From positions 1-64,000 of the forward strand of contig JBFWUN010000014.1 in the NCBI GenBank assembly GCA_050247235.1: DNA of 64,000 nt, given 5' to 3'. A program made the translations under genes and the position numbers. The notes beneath the pieces are model-generated. The model worked only from the letters and a program-made list of their open reading frames with translations. It was not told the origin of the DNA and searched no databases. Every line of letters begins with the position of its first letter. Within the stretch, counting starts at the first letter, position 1. Positions 7,420-17,507 of this stretch are shown in pieces. This stretch comes from CAIKBL01 sp050247235 (lineage in GTDB: Bacteria > Pseudomonadota > Gammaproteobacteria > Ga0077536).

Positions 7420-8502
7420 ATGGGATTGCTCGACGAACTCAAGCAGAAGGCCGAGGCGGCCAAGGGGGCCCGTCAGGATGACGCGGCACAGGCCGAACAG
7501 GAGCGCATCACGCGCTTCCGGGCGGTCGCGCTGCCCGCCATGTTCCGCATTCATCGCAAGCTCGTCGAACTCGTCGAACAGCTGCGCATCCTGGGTGAGG
7601 AAGTGCCCGTGACCCTGCACATTTCCGGGCTCGGGGATGTCGGCGGATTCGTGCAGGGAGAATACGACGTGCTGGCGGAAGGGACACCTCCCGCCACGGT
7701 GACGTTCCGTTGCGCGTTGCGTCTCGCAAGAGTCCGCCCGCTCGATCTGAAGACGACGGGGACCTCCATCAACGCCTGGATCGATGGCATGCGACGACAA
7801 GGCGCGACGATGAAGGTGCTGCGGCTCGTGGATGTAGCTGGCGCGAACCAGCGGGCCTACGTGGGGTTCGAGGGCACGCTGCCCGCCACCCTGCAGTTCA
7901 CGATCGACGACGCGGCCGGCGCGCTGCAGCTTTACTCGCGCAATTTCGAAGAGGTCGCCGACCGGCGCCAGTTCTTCTCCGCAGCGAGCGTGACCGAGCA
8001 GTGGTGTGAGGAGCTGCTCAAGTACGTGATGCGCAAGCCGCACAGTTTCCTCAAGGAGGAAGTGCCGGCCGAGATCCGCGCGCAGCTCCGCCGGCGGATC
8101 GAATGGGAGCGGCTCAAGGAAAAGGGCAGCCCGGACGCGGGCGACGTGCCGGCAATCTCCATCAAGGGGCTGTTCCGGCGCACCCCCCAGCTGCGACTCA
8201 CATACGGCGAGCAGACGTTCGACCTCGCGGCCCATGCCGGGCCGTTCACCGTCGGTCGGGTCACCGACTGCGACCTGCAGATCAAGGAACACCGGGTTTC
8301 GCGTTTCCACGCACGCATCGAGCTTCGCGACGGCCAGTTCCACCTCGTTGACGACAGCACGAACGGCACCTACGTGCGGTTTGCCGACGGCCGCGCGTTC
8401 GTGCTCAAGCAGACGGCGATTGCACTCGAAGGAGACGGCACGATCGGCTTCGGCGTGGACGCGATGACCGGCGATCCGCACCTCGTCCGCTTCACGTCCT
8501 GA
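7420..8502 (+). CDS. FHA-domain protein with N-terminal helical region
   Basis: A 360-residue soluble protein. Residues 1-60 are charged and probably coiled-coil; 60-240 form an unrecognised middle region; 260-355 are a canonical FHA domain with G279-R280 (FTVGRVTDCDLQ), S294-R-F-H297 and T314-N-G-T317. All the phosphothreonine-contact positions are intact, so it should bind a phosphorylated partner. The middle region is conserved-looking but I cannot assign it. The gene is preceded by TAGAAT and a palindrome and ends three bases from the convergent pbpC stop. It is not in an operon with a kinase. Context with the shorter FHA gene upstream suggests a local regulatory pair, but that is inference. 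Confidence 0.8.
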   Translation: MGLLDELKQKAEAAKGARQDDAAQAEQERITRFRAVALPAMFRIHRKLVELVEQLRILGEEVPVTLHISGLGDVGGFVQGEYDVLAEGTPPATVTFRCALRLARVRPLDLKTTGTSINAWIDGMRRQGATMKVLRLVDVAGANQRAYVGFEGTLPATLQFTIDDAAGALQLYSRNFEEVADRRQFFSAASVTEQWCEELLKYVMRKPHSFLKEEVPAEIRAQLRRRIEWERLKEKGSPDAGDVPAISIKGLFRRTPQLRLTYGEQTFDLAAHAGPFTVGRVTDCDLQIKEHRVSRFHARIELRDGQFHLVDDSTNGTYVRFADGRAFVLKQTAIALEGDGTIGFGVDAMTGDPHLVRFTS

Positions 8503-8505
8503 GCG

Positions 8506-10665
8506 TCAGCGGGATCCGCCGCGCACCTTGAAGCGGAGCGCGTCGACGACGCGACCGTTCGCCGCCACCAGCGTCAGGCGATGTTCTCCCGGAGCGGGCG
8601 CCCACGCGGCGCGATCCGGCGTCTCCGCGAAGCGCTCTCCATCGAGTCGCCACGTGAATCCCGGCTGCAGTGGCTCCATCGTGAAGAACACGCGCTGATG
8701 TTCCGCGGGAATGTCCGGATCCAGCGCGAGAACACCGTGCCGACCCGGGTACACGATGCGCGGCGTGCGCGCCGAAGACACCGGACGTACCTCGGTTTGC
8801 GCGGTGCCGGCGAGGAACCACTCGTCGCGTGCGGCTTCTGCGGTGCCGGAAAAGCTGACGCGCGTGCGCGCGACGCCGCCCGGCGGTGACGCGGGCAGGC
8901 CGGGATCGTCTTGCGCGAGATGCTGCGCGATCTCGGCCCACACCGGCGCCGCGCCGGTCAGACCGGACACATCGCGCATCGGGCTGCCGTCGAAATTGCC
9001 CACCCATACGCCGACGGTATGGCGCGCGCCGTAGCCGATGCACCAGTTGTCACGCATGTGCTTGCTGGTACCGGTCTTCACCGCGCTCCGGAACGTCGTG
9101 GCCAGCGGGTTCTCCAGCCCGAAGCTTGCGCTGCGGCTGCCGCGGTCCGACAGGATGTCGCCGACGATGTAGGCCGCGCCAAGCGCATCCTCCGTCACCC
9201 CCGGCGGCTCCGCGCAGGCCCCGGCGGGACACGCGGGGCGCAGACGCGGCGCGCGGCCATCGGGCCCGCCGCGCGCGAGCTGGCGATATGCGTTGACGAG
9301 ATCCCATAGCGTGACTTCGGGTGCGCCCAGCGCCAGCGCGTAACCGTAGTGGTTCGCATCCTCGGCAAGATCGCGGAAGCCGTAGGCGCGAAGCCGGGCG
9401 AGGAATGCTTCCGGACCGATCAGCATCAGGGTGCGCACCGCCGGAATGTTGAGCGAGCCCGCCAGGCTGCTGCGCACCGAGACCAGGCCCTGGAATACGC
9501 GATCGTAATTCTGCGGCACGTATTCGCCGCGCGGGGTCGCAAGCGCCAACGCCCGGTCGTCCAGCAGCGAGGCCGCGGTCAGCAGCCGCTGTTCGAGCGC
9601 GAGGTGGTAGAGCAACGGTTTGAGCGTCGAGCCTGCCTGGCGCAGGGCACGCACACCGTCCACGTGGGATGCCGAGGCATGTGGCGCGCCGTTGCCGACG
9701 TACGCGCGCACCTCGGCCGTCGCGTTGTCCAGGACGAGCACCGCGCCGTCGGCGACATGCCGCGCGCCGAGACGAGCGAGCTGCCGGCGCAACGCGTCCC
9801 GTGCGACACGCTGGAGCGTCGCGTCGAGCGTTGCGCGCACGTCGCCCGCCGCGGTCGGCAGCAGCGCCTGCGCGACGTGGCGCGCGAGCTGCGGCGTGCC
9901 GCGCGTGACGTCCGCCGTCGCGGCGTTCGTCAACGCCGCGGCGCGGGTGCGCAGGGCCGCGCAATCCCCGGCCAGCGCGAGTCGCGCGCGCAGGCGGCAG
10001 CCGCGCGCTGCGAGCGCGGCCGGCGACGCGTTCGGCGAACGCAACAGGACCGCGAGCAGCAGTGCATCGTCGGCATCGAGGGTCGCGGGCGACTTGCCCA
10101 GCAGGACGCGGCTGGCGGCGCCGATGCCGACGATCTCGCCGCGAAACCCGGCGAGATTCAGGTAGGTCTCGAGGATCCGCGTCTTGGTCCAGCGGTGTTC
10201 CAGTGCCCATGCCGTACGCATCTGTCGCCACTTCTGGCGGACCGTGCGGTCGCCGCGCGCGAGCGACGGATCGAGCAGTGCCGCCACCTGCATCGTGAGC
10301 GTGCTCGCGCCGCGCAGCCGCTCGCCCTGGGCCGCGCGCCAGGCCGCGCCGGCCAGCGCACGCCAGTCCACGCCGTGATGCGTCGCGAAGCGCCGGTCCT
10401 CGACCGCAACGACCGTCGCGCGCAGTGCCGGTGACACGTCCGCGAGCGACACCCACGGCGCGCGCCGTACCCGCGGGTCGGTGCGCAGCGCATGGAGCGG
10501 TGTGCCGTCGCGGGCCAGCAGCAGTCGTTCGCTCGGGCGGTGGCCAGCGCGCACGGTGTCGAAATCCGGCGTGGTCGGGCGCGTCACGTGCAGCACGGTC
10601 ACGCCTGCAAGCAGCAGTGCGCACCCGGCTGCGGCAATGCGCCGATGCCGCGGACGCCCGTTCAC
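8506..10665 (-). CDS. pbpC: Penicillin-binding protein 1C
   Basis: A 719-residue bifunctional class A PBP: one N-terminal membrane anchor (residues about 9-27), then a glycosyltransferase GT51 domain with the catalytic E89 in VVAVEDRRF and GASTLTMQV, then a transpeptidase domain with the SxxK in AGSTLKPL, SxN in AGSLNIPAVR, and KTGTS. The C-terminus has the extra PBP1C domain. It polymerises peptidoglycan in the periplasm. The GTG start at 10665 overlaps the upstream macroglobulin stop as GTGA, so the two are translationally coupled; GTG is the start where family similarity begins. Slightly shorter than the enteric PBP1C. The pbpC/macroglobulin pairing is widespread in proteobacteria. Confidence 0.92.
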   Translation of the reverse strand: MNGRPRHRRIAAAGCALLLAGVTVLHVTRPTTPDFDTVRAGHRPSERLLLARDGTPLHALRTDPRVRRAPWVSLADVSPALRATVVAVEDRRFATHHGVDWRALAGAAWRAAQGERLRGASTLTMQVAALLDPSLARGDRTVRQKWRQMRTAWALEHRWTKTRILETYLNLAGFRGEIVGIGAASRVLLGKSPATLDADDALLLAVLLRSPNASPAALAARGCRLRARLALAGDCAALRTRAAALTNAATADVTRGTPQLARHVAQALLPTAAGDVRATLDATLQRVARDALRRQLARLGARHVADGAVLVLDNATAEVRAYVGNGAPHASASHVDGVRALRQAGSTLKPLLYHLALEQRLLTAASLLDDRALALATPRGEYVPQNYDRVFQGLVSVRSSLAGSLNIPAVRTLMLIGPEAFLARLRAYGFRDLAEDANHYGYALALGAPEVTLWDLVNAYRQLARGGPDGRAPRLRPACPAGACAEPPGVTEDALGAAYIVGDILSDRGSRSASFGLENPLATTFRSAVKTGTSKHMRDNWCIGYGARHTVGVWVGNFDGSPMRDVSGLTGAAPVWAEIAQHLAQDDPGLPASPPGGVARTRVSFSGTAEAARDEWFLAGTAQTEVRPVSSARTPRIVYPGRHGVLALDPDIPAEHQRVFFTMEPLQPGFTWRLDGERFAETPDRAAWAPAPGEHRLTLVAANGRVVDALRFKVRGGSR

Positions 10666-13600
10666 GGCAGCACCGTGAGGGGCGCCAGTGGCAGTTCCGC
10701 GTACCGATCCGGCGCGTACAGCGCCTCCACGCGCGTCGGTGGCAGGACGAATACGCCGGGGTTGTTCAGGCGGACCGTGTATTCGAGGCGCGCGCGTCCC
10801 TGGGGCAGGAATTCGAAATAGGCACGGTAGGCCTGAAACGTGCGTTCCTCGTAGGTGGGACTTGGCCCGGTCGTGTCGCCTCCCGGGTCCGCGCCGGCGA
10901 CCGTGCCCGCGGCGAGCACCATCGCGCCCGCGGGCAACGGGTCGTCCACGACGACCCATGTCATGTCGGACTGCGCGACGATGTCCAGGTGCACGCGATA
11001 GAGATCACCTGCGTGCCAGGTGCCGTCCGCGCGCGGTGTCGACGGGACTACGGTCCGCTCGATGCGATAGCCGGCTTCGAGCGGGGTTTCCAGCGGCACC
11101 GCGGCACGGAGCTGCCACGCGAGCCACGGCGCGCCGGTGCCCGCATGGGCCGCGGACAAGGTCGTCGCGCCGGTGGGCAGCGCGAATTCCAGCGCGCCGC
11201 CCGAGCCATCCGCCGACCAGTCAATCGTACGCGTGTCGGCAGTGAGCGTGGCGCGCGAGGTCCCCGCCACCGGCGTGGACTCGTGACGCGCCGAGAAGCG
11301 ACGCAGCGCCACCGCGCCCCAGGCGTTCGCGTTCGTCGTCGACCAGTGACCCTGCCGTTGCCGCGCGATGCTGCCGGTCACGAGCCGCGGCAGGTCATCC
11401 TGCCAGCCCGGTTCCTCCAGCGCGGCGAGCAGCGTGCGACTGGCGTTGACGTCGGTATTCTGCATCAGCCACCACAGGTCGTCGGTGTGTTCGGTCGTGA
11501 ACGTGAGCGTGGTACCGCTCATCAGCGTACGGGCACGGAGCGCCGCCCATGCTTCGGCGCGCCGCACCTCGCGTGACGGCAGCGCGGAGGTGTGCTGCAG
11601 GATTTCGATCCAGTCGAGCAGCGCGGAGGTCGGCCAGGTCTGCGGGGTAATCGTGATCGCATCCAGCCAGCGGGGATCGATCCCGTCGGCGTCACGGCTC
11701 AGCGCCGCGATTGCCGTGAGCCTGCGCAATTGCAGGTCGGCGACCTGCCAGGCCGAATCGATCGTCGTCCGGCCTTCGATGAACGCGACAAGTCCTTCGC
11801 GCAGCCGACGGCGCGCGGGTTCAGGCACCGTCCAGCCGCGTGCGGCGGCAATCGCGAGCACGTACGCGGTAAGCGTGTCACTGCCGCGATCCATGCCGGC
11901 GAAGTAACGCGCCAGGCCTTGCGCATCCAGGTGCGCGGGAAGATCCGACATCACGCGCGACCATTCGTCCGCATCCTCGCGCGCGACTGCGCGTGACACG
12001 CGCTGTTCGAGACACGCGTAGGGGTAGTCCTCCATGTAGGCGTGAACCCCGTCCAGGGCGTCGCCGAGCCGCGGCGTGAGCCGCAAGGTCAGCGCGCCGC
12101 GGCCCGGCACAGCGTCCGCGGGAGGCGCGACTGCGAGGTCACGCGGGGCATCGAGCCGCAGCATTCCGGCCTGCCACGTGCGCACCGGCACCGCCGGACG
12201 CACCTGCTGCGTGGCCTGCAGTGAATCCAGCGGGACCTCGTCGGCGGGGTCCAGCGCGCGGAGCGTCCACGCGAGGCGGCGCGCGCCGACGGGGACCGTC
12301 ACGTCCCAGGCGACTTCGCCGGACGCGCCGGCCTCCAGTGCGAGGGTGCGTGGCGGCAGCGCCGGTGCAGGGAACGCGACATCACCCTCGTAGGCCAGCG
12401 CAGGCACGACGTTCAGCGTCCGCGCGGCGGCCGACGCATTGCGCACCGTGAAGCGCGCACTGAACCGATCGGACTCGCGAACTTCGGGCGGCAACCCGGC
12501 GAACAGCATGATGTCCTGCGTGGTCTGTACCCGTGTTTCACCGGTGCCGAAGGTGCCGGCGCCCGCGGTCGCGACCGCCACGATACGGAAGCTCGACAGG
12601 GAATCGTTCAGCGGAATGTCCAAGGTTGCGCGGCCGTCGCGGTCGAGCTTCACGCGGCCGTGCCACGCGAGCAGCGTGTCGAACAGCTGGCGCGTGCCTG
12701 TGCCGGTGCCGCCACCGCCACCGGGCAGCACCGCCTTGCGGCCGAAATGCCGCTTGCCGACTACCTGCATCTGCGCGGTTGCGGTACGCACCTCGGTGCC
12801 CCGCGCGTTCATCATGGCGTCCAGCAGACGCCAGCTCGAGTTCTCGCGGAGTTCGAGCAGTCCCTCGTCGACCGCCGCGACTGCGAGCTCGGCGGGCGCG
12901 GCGAGCCGGCCGCCGGCCGCGGGCGCAACCTCGAACGCGACGCGCGCAGTCTCACGCACGCGGTAGGTGTCGCGCGACGCCTTCACCTTGACGTTCAGCT
13001 GGTGCGCCCGCCATCCGACCCGCAGCCTGGCAACGCCGAGCCGGTACGCCGGCTTGCCGAGATCGATGGTCGCGCCCGGCGCCACATGGCCATCGCGACC
13101 GCGCACCGCGAGCACCGAGACGAACACGTTCGGCGCGTGTGCGCCGCGGATCGGCACGTCGACCACCGGGGCACGGCCCGACAACCGCGTGACGAAATGC
13201 TCCATCACGCCCTCGCGTTCCACCGTCACGAGGGCGGTGGCCGTGCGAAACGGCATGCGCACCTGCAGCCGCGCGGTGTCGCCGGGTTCGTAGCGCGGCA
13301 TTTCCGGCAGTACGTCCATGCGATCCGCCGTCTCTCCGCCGAACCACCACTCCTCCTTGCCGGTCACCCAGACGTCCCGGTGGACTTGCGTCACGTGGCC
13401 GTCGGGATCAGTCGCCGACGCGCGCAGGATCACGTTGCCGGCCACCGGCGACGCGATCCGGCAGTCCAGCCGGCCGCGCGAATCGGTGGTGCCACTGCAG
13501 TGCTGTCCGAGGGGTTTCAGTTCGGTGCGATGTTCGTACGCGTAGAAACCCCCCAGCAGGCGCTTCCGATGCGAGTAGGTGATGCGCTGGAAGAGATCCA

Positions 13601-16460
13601 CTGTCACCGGCAGCGCCGGTGCGGCGCTGCCCTCGATGGTCAGGGCCTGCACCTGGAAGCGCACATCCGGCTGCGACAGCGCCCAGCCATCCGGTTTCAG
13701 GCCGAGCGCGATGGACGCGGGCCACAGCGGCACGCTGGTGGCGCTGGTCAGGATCTCCCCGTTGGGATCCTGGTACTCGATTTCCGCGATCAACGTGCGG
13801 GGTTGCGCGTCGCGGGGCAGGTCGTCGACGGTGAGTCGCGTCGACCCGGTGGCATCGAGCGTCGCGGTGCGCGAGGCGAGCGCTTCCGCGCGTTCGCCGG
13901 CAGGTTCAGGGGGCGCGCGCCACGCGGCTTCGGCGGCGCTCGTCTCGCCGGCGGGGACATCACCGTTCATGAACACGAAGTCGTCGTACCCGTCGAAGTG
14001 CACGTCGCGCGGCCGCACCAGTCCGCGCAACGTCACCGGGAGATCCTGCGCCGCGCCTCCCGCGAGGTAATTGACCTGTACGTCCATCTCCAGTGACGCG
14101 GGGGCGATGGCACGCGGCGCGGCGGGCGCGAGCGTCGCCCGCAGCAGGGGCACCCGGTACGTCTCCACCCGGAACTCGCCGAGCGGGAGCCATCCGTCCG
14201 CGTGGGCATATTCCACGTGGTAGGTTCCCTGCGGCGCATCCGCGGGAATGGTCCACGTGGACTCGGCGGTCGCGGACGCGGGGTCGAACGGCGCCACGAG
14301 CGGGAACTCCTGTCCGCTGCCGGCGTGCCGGACCCGCACCGTGAATGGCGTGATTGCCGCGAGATCGAACCCGCGCCCGGTGTGTCGCCGCAGCACATGC
14401 TTCATGTGCACCGTCTCGCCGCTGCGGAGCAGGGTCCGGTCGAACACGGTGGCACCGAGCGACGGCGCCCGCCACGAGGGCCCCGGCAGGTTGAACTGCC
14501 AGTTCTCGATACCTTCGTTCCACTCGGAACTGACGATGCCGATGTCGTTGCCGACCTGCGCGGTGACGAACAAGCCCTGCGGGTTCCAGTCGCAGCGCGG
14601 AAGATCGCCCGGCACCGGCAAAGCTGCCGCGATGGCGGCGACACCGGCACGATCGGTTCGACCCTGCCACAGCGCGCGCCCGGCGCAGTCCTTCAGCGTC
14701 ACCGCCGCGTCCGGGACCGGCTGGCCGCTGTCGAGCGCGGTCACCCACACGAGCGAACTTTCGCGTCCCCACTTGAGATGCACGCCGAGATTCGTCACCA
14801 GCGCGAGTGACTGCGCGAAGTACACGCCGGGTTTGCCGAAGAGTGCCGCACCGAGGCGAGGACTTGCGAGCTCGACGAGGTACAGACCGGGTTCGTGCAG
14901 TGGAATGCCGACCACCTCGAAGGCTTTCGCGTGGGCGCGGCGCGGCACTTCGAGCGGCCGTGCGTCGGCCTGCCCGCCCAGCAGCTCGGTTTCGCCGGCG
15001 CGCCGGGTCACCACGTATTTCTCGGCGCTCTCGTCCCACGTGTAGTGATTGCGCTGCGCCTCGCGCAGCGCAATCAGCCACCGGCCGAAGGCGACGGGAT
15101 CCGCGGCATCCATGCGCAGCGACCTGCCGCGCAGCGTGGTGACGACCGGGTTGAACAGCACGTCACGTTCGGGCGGATGCCCGCGGGGCGGCGCCACGTG
15201 CTTCAGGTTGGCTTCGAGATTGCGCACGGTCACCGGCAGCAACGCGGCGGCACCCGCTTCCACGATGCCGAAGTCCGCAGCGAACTTGGCGAGCGGCGGG
15301 TCGTCGTCGGTCGCGACCGCGAGCGGGAAGCGATCCAGGTTTACCAGCGGCCGACCGGCGTCGTCGGTGAGCGCGGGCACCCGCCACTCGAATTCCGTCC
15401 TGGCCGGGAGCGGGCCCGGTACCCGCACCGACCACGTGTACTCGGCATTGTCCGCGTCGCCCGCATCCACCGGGTAACGTCGCCCGTGCGTATCCCGGAG
15501 TTCGATTTCCCGCGCCAGGGTGCGTGGCACCGCCGCGGTGAACTCCAGTGACATCCCGAGCGCAGGGATGCACCTGGCGCCGGCATGGACGCGCTCGCAG
15601 GTGGCCCGCGCACGGAATGCGGCGCGGACGTCGTAGGTGAAGGACTGCGTTGTCGCATTCTCGAGCCCGCTGGGGCCTGCGATGCCCGTACCCCAGTCGA
15701 GCCAGACGCGCGCGCCGTTGGGCAGCGGGCGCCGGCACTTCAGCAGTACGATCGGTGACGTGCGCTCGTCCAGCAGTGCTTCGAACCGCGTGCGGACCAG
15801 TGCTTCGTCAGCTTCCTGCCGTGCGGCGAGACCCTCGGCCACGGGGTCCGCGTACCGGGCGCGGACGTAACGGCGCAGGAAGTGAGGATTGTTTTCGAGT
15901 AGCGTGCGCCGCGCGTCGCCGGTCACCAGTTCCACGTCCAGCGCTTCGGCGAGACCGTCGACACGGCAGCGGGCATGCGCACGCACGCGCTCCGGCAGCG
16001 CCGGGCCGTCCAGGCCGAGTACGAACACCTGTGCCTCGTCGATCGTGCTGCCTTCCCAGGGGTCGACCTGCAGCACGGCAGGACCGCCGCTGTCGAACGC
16101 GAATTCGCGCGCGCCGGTGAGCGGGGTGCCACCCAGGTCGCGGACGCGATCCCGCAGGCGGAACCGGCAACGGATCCCGGCGGGCAACTCGGCGTTGAAG
16201 TCGAACACCCAGCGCTGCGGATCGAGCCAGCGGCCGCGGCCCTCAGCCGGGCAATCGATCTCAAAGGGTGCGCGTGCGCGCGGATCTCCGAGTGCGACCA
16301 TCGGGGTGGCGAAATGCGCGATCACCTGGCGCGCGCGCTTGACTGTGCCAGTCGGGGAGAACGCCTGGACCGACGGCGCCGCGAACGCATCGACGGACAG
16401 GCAGGCGCACCACGACGCCCACGCGAGCAGGAGAACGGCGCATCGGCTCAGGCGGTGCAT
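10662..16460 (-). CDS. yfhM: Bacterial alpha-2-macroglobulin family protein (YfhM-like)
   Basis: A 1932-residue exported protein: signal peptide at 1-28 ending DAFA-APS, then a long array of macroglobulin beta-domains, the MG7/A2M region, and the thioester motif at C1483 (YPYACLEQRV), so a reactive Cys-Gln thioester is expected. Downstream is the alpha/alpha toroid and a C-terminal beta domain. Bacterial members sit in the periplasm, trap proteases through the thioester and are thought to guard the envelope together with PBP1C. I see no convincing lipobox before the predicted cleavage site, so it may be soluble periplasmic rather than the lipoprotein known from E. coli. Longer than the 1650-residue E. 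coli protein. First gene of a two-gene unit with pbpC. Confidence 0.9.
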   Translation of the reverse strand: MHRLSRCAVLLLAWASWCACLSVDAFAAPSVQAFSPTGTVKRARQVIAHFATPMVALGDPRARAPFEIDCPAEGRGRWLDPQRWVFDFNAELPAGIRCRFRLRDRVRDLGGTPLTGAREFAFDSGGPAVLQVDPWEGSTIDEAQVFVLGLDGPALPERVRAHARCRVDGLAEALDVELVTGDARRTLLENNPHFLRRYVRARYADPVAEGLAARQEADEALVRTRFEALLDERTSPIVLLKCRRPLPNGARVWLDWGTGIAGPSGLENATTQSFTYDVRAAFRARATCERVHAGARCIPALGMSLEFTAAVPRTLAREIELRDTHGRRYPVDAGDADNAEYTWSVRVPGPLPARTEFEWRVPALTDDAGRPLVNLDRFPLAVATDDDPPLAKFAADFGIVEAGAAALLPVTVRNLEANLKHVAPPRGHPPERDVLFNPVVTTLRGRSLRMDAADPVAFGRWLIALREAQRNHYTWDESAEKYVVTRRAGETELLGGQADARPLEVPRRAHAKAFEVVGIPLHEPGLYLVELASPRLGAALFGKPGVYFAQSLALVTNLGVHLKWGRESSLVWVTALDSGQPVPDAAVTLKDCAGRALWQGRTDRAGVAAIAAALPVPGDLPRCDWNPQGLFVTAQVGNDIGIVSSEWNEGIENWQFNLPGPSWRAPSLGATVFDRTLLRSGETVHMKHVLRRHTGRGFDLAAITPFTVRVRHAGSGQEFPLVAPFDPASATAESTWTIPADAPQGTYHVEYAHADGWLPLGEFRVETYRVPLLRATLAPAAPRAIAPASLEMDVQVNYLAGGAAQDLPVTLRGLVRPRDVHFDGYDDFVFMNGDVPAGETSAAEAAWRAPPEPAGERAEALASRTATLDATGSTRLTVDDLPRDAQPRTLIAEIEYQDPNGEILTSATSVPLWPASIALGLKPDGWALSQPDVRFQVQALTIEGSAAPALPVTVDLFQRITYSHRKRLLGGFYAYEHRTELKPLGQHCSGTTDSRGRLDCRIASPVAGNVILRASATDPDGHVTQVHRDVWVTGKEEWWFGGETADRMDVLPEMPRYEPGDTARLQVRMPFRTATALVTVEREGVMEHFVTRLSGRAPVVDVPIRGAHAPNVFVSVLAVRGRDGHVAPGATIDLGKPAYRLGVARLRVGWRAHQLNVKVKASRDTYRVRETARVAFEVAPAAGGRLAAPAELAVAAVDEGLLELRENSSWRLLDAMMNARGTEVRTATAQMQVVGKRHFGRKAVLPGGGGGTGTGTRQLFDTLLAWHGRVKLDRDGRATLDIPLNDSLSSFRIVAVATAGAGTFGTGETRVQTTQDIMLFAGLPPEVRESDRFSARFTVRNASAAARTLNVVPALAYEGDVAFPAPALPPRTLALEAGASGEVAWDVTVPVGARRLAWTLRALDPADEVPLDSLQATQQVRPAVPVRTWQAGMLRLDAPRDLAVAPPADAVPGRGALTLRLTPRLGDALDGVHAYMEDYPYACLEQRVSRAVAREDADEWSRVMSDLPAHLDAQGLARYFAGMDRGSDTLTAYVLAIAAARGWTVPEPARRRLREGLVAFIEGRTTIDSAWQVADLQLRRLTAIAALSRDADGIDPRWLDAITITPQTWPTSALLDWIEILQHTSALPSREVRRAEAWAALRARTLMSGTTLTFTTEHTDDLWWLMQNTDVNASRTLLAALEEPGWQDDLPRLVTGSIARQRQGHWSTTNANAWGAVALRRFSARHESTPVAGTSRATLTADTRTIDWSADGSGGALEFALPTGATTLSAAHAGTGAPWLAWQLRAAVPLETPLEAGYRIERTVVPSTPRADGTWHAGDLYRVHLDIVAQSDMTWVVVDDPLPAGAMVLAAGTVAGADPGGDTTGPSPTYEERTFQAYRAYFEFLPQGRARLEYTVRLNNPGVFVLPPTRVEALYAPDRYAELPLAPLTVLP

Positions 16461-16557
16461 GGCGGTCCCGGGGAGACTTGGAGGCGCCGACTATAAACCG
16501 GCGCGTGCCGCCCCGCAGCGGTCGGGACCACCGCCGTGCGGGGCGCGAGAACGCGAC

Positions 16558-17004
16558 TCAGCGCGCCGGGGCGGTCGACGCCGGCGGCGATGTGCGCTGG
16601 CTGGCCAGCCAGCCCTGCGCGTACGCGCCGGCGAAAATCCCGGCGATCGAATAGAGCATCATCCAGTTGCCGGCACCGAGCCCCGCGATCGCGGGACCCG
16701 GGCACACACCCGACAGGCCCCAACCCACGCCGAACAGCGCGGCACCGAGCACGGTCTGCGTACTCATCGTCGCGGAGTGGCGCCCGAATGCCGGTTCGAA
16801 CAGCGGTTTGCGCATCACGCGTGGTACCACCTGGTAGCACAGGCCCGTGACAGTGGCCGCCCCGCCGAGCACCATCAGCAGTCCGAAATCCTGGAAGCGC
16901 AGGAAACTCAACACGACCTCCGGTCGAATCATCGTCGCGAGCGCGAGCCCGAAGCCGAACAGCACGCCACTCAGGAGCACGGCGAACAAGGATTGCGGTT
17001 TCAT
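16558..17004 (-). CDS. YeeE/YedE half-size transporter subunit, second of pair
   Basis: A 148-residue membrane protein with about four hydrophobic segments and the conserved motif GLSGVCPGPAIAG, whose Cys is the sulfur-handling residue of the YeeE/YedE family. Full-length members import thiosulfate by passing sulfur between cysteines; half-size pairs are common and are thought to act together. The ATG overlaps the upstream partner's stop by one base (TGATG), so the two are co-translated. It lies beside cysJ-cysI-cobA on the same strand, which supports a sulfur-uptake role. Confidence 0.8.
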   Translation of the reverse strand: MKPQSLFAVLLSGVLFGFGLALATMIRPEVVLSFLRFQDFGLLMVLGGAATVTGLCYQVVPRVMRKPLFEPAFGRHSATMSTQTVLGAALFGVGWGLSGVCPGPAIAGLGAGNWMMLYSIAGIFAGAYAQGWLASQRTSPPASTAPAR

Positions 17005-17474
17005 CAGGCACCTCCCAGGCGGGCGACGATGTTCGCGGTGACGATCGCGGTGGCCAGGAACGTGACCACGGCCGCGAGCGAGGGCACCTGCAGCGACGCA
17101 AGACCGCAGATGCCATGCCCCGACGTGCAGCCGTTGGACAGCCGCGCGCCGAAGCCGGCGATGAAGCCGCCCGCCAGCAGGTGCCAGGCCGGGACTTCCG
17201 TGCCGACCGGCTCGCCGCCGCCCAGGGTCAGCATCCACAGCGCCGCGCCGATCACGAGGCCGGCCGCGAGCGCCAGCCGCCAGCCGCGCGAGCCTGCGAG
17301 TTTCGGCTCGTGGAAGAACGCGAGACGCGAGAAGAACGACCACGTGGAACTGAACACCGAGCTCATGCCGGTGACGAGCCCGGTGGTCACGTAAGCCAGG
17401 CTCACCGCGCCCCCGATCAGCAGCCCGCCGAGCAGGTAATGCGTGATCCCGAGCGGGAATAAGGTATCGAACAT
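17004..17474 (-). CDS. YeeE/YedE half-size transporter subunit, first of pair
   Basis: A 156-residue membrane protein with hydrophobic helices and the motif SNGCTSGHGICGLA containing two Cys, the signature of the first half of YeeE/YedE transporters. Start ATG 17474 follows GGAGCAAGCG, a good Shine-Dalgarno; a longer frame exists but lacks support. Together with its neighbour it would form one sulfur-compound channel in the inner membrane. A 28-bp inverted repeat lies 33 bases upstream and probably controls both genes. In other bacteria such pairs are often run by sulfide- or persulfide-sensing ArsR-type repressors; no such regulator gene is visible here. Confidence 0.8.
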   Translation of the reverse strand: MFDTLFPLGITHYLLGGLLIGGAVSLAYVTTGLVTGMSSVFSSTWSFFSRLAFFHEPKLAGSRGWRLALAAGLVIGAALWMLTLGGGEPVGTEVPAWHLLAGGFIAGFGARLSNGCTSGHGICGLASLQVPSLAAVVTFLATAIVTANIVARLGGA

Positions 17475-17507
17475 CGCTTGCTCCTTGCCGGCCGCAGGGT
17501 GGCCGGA

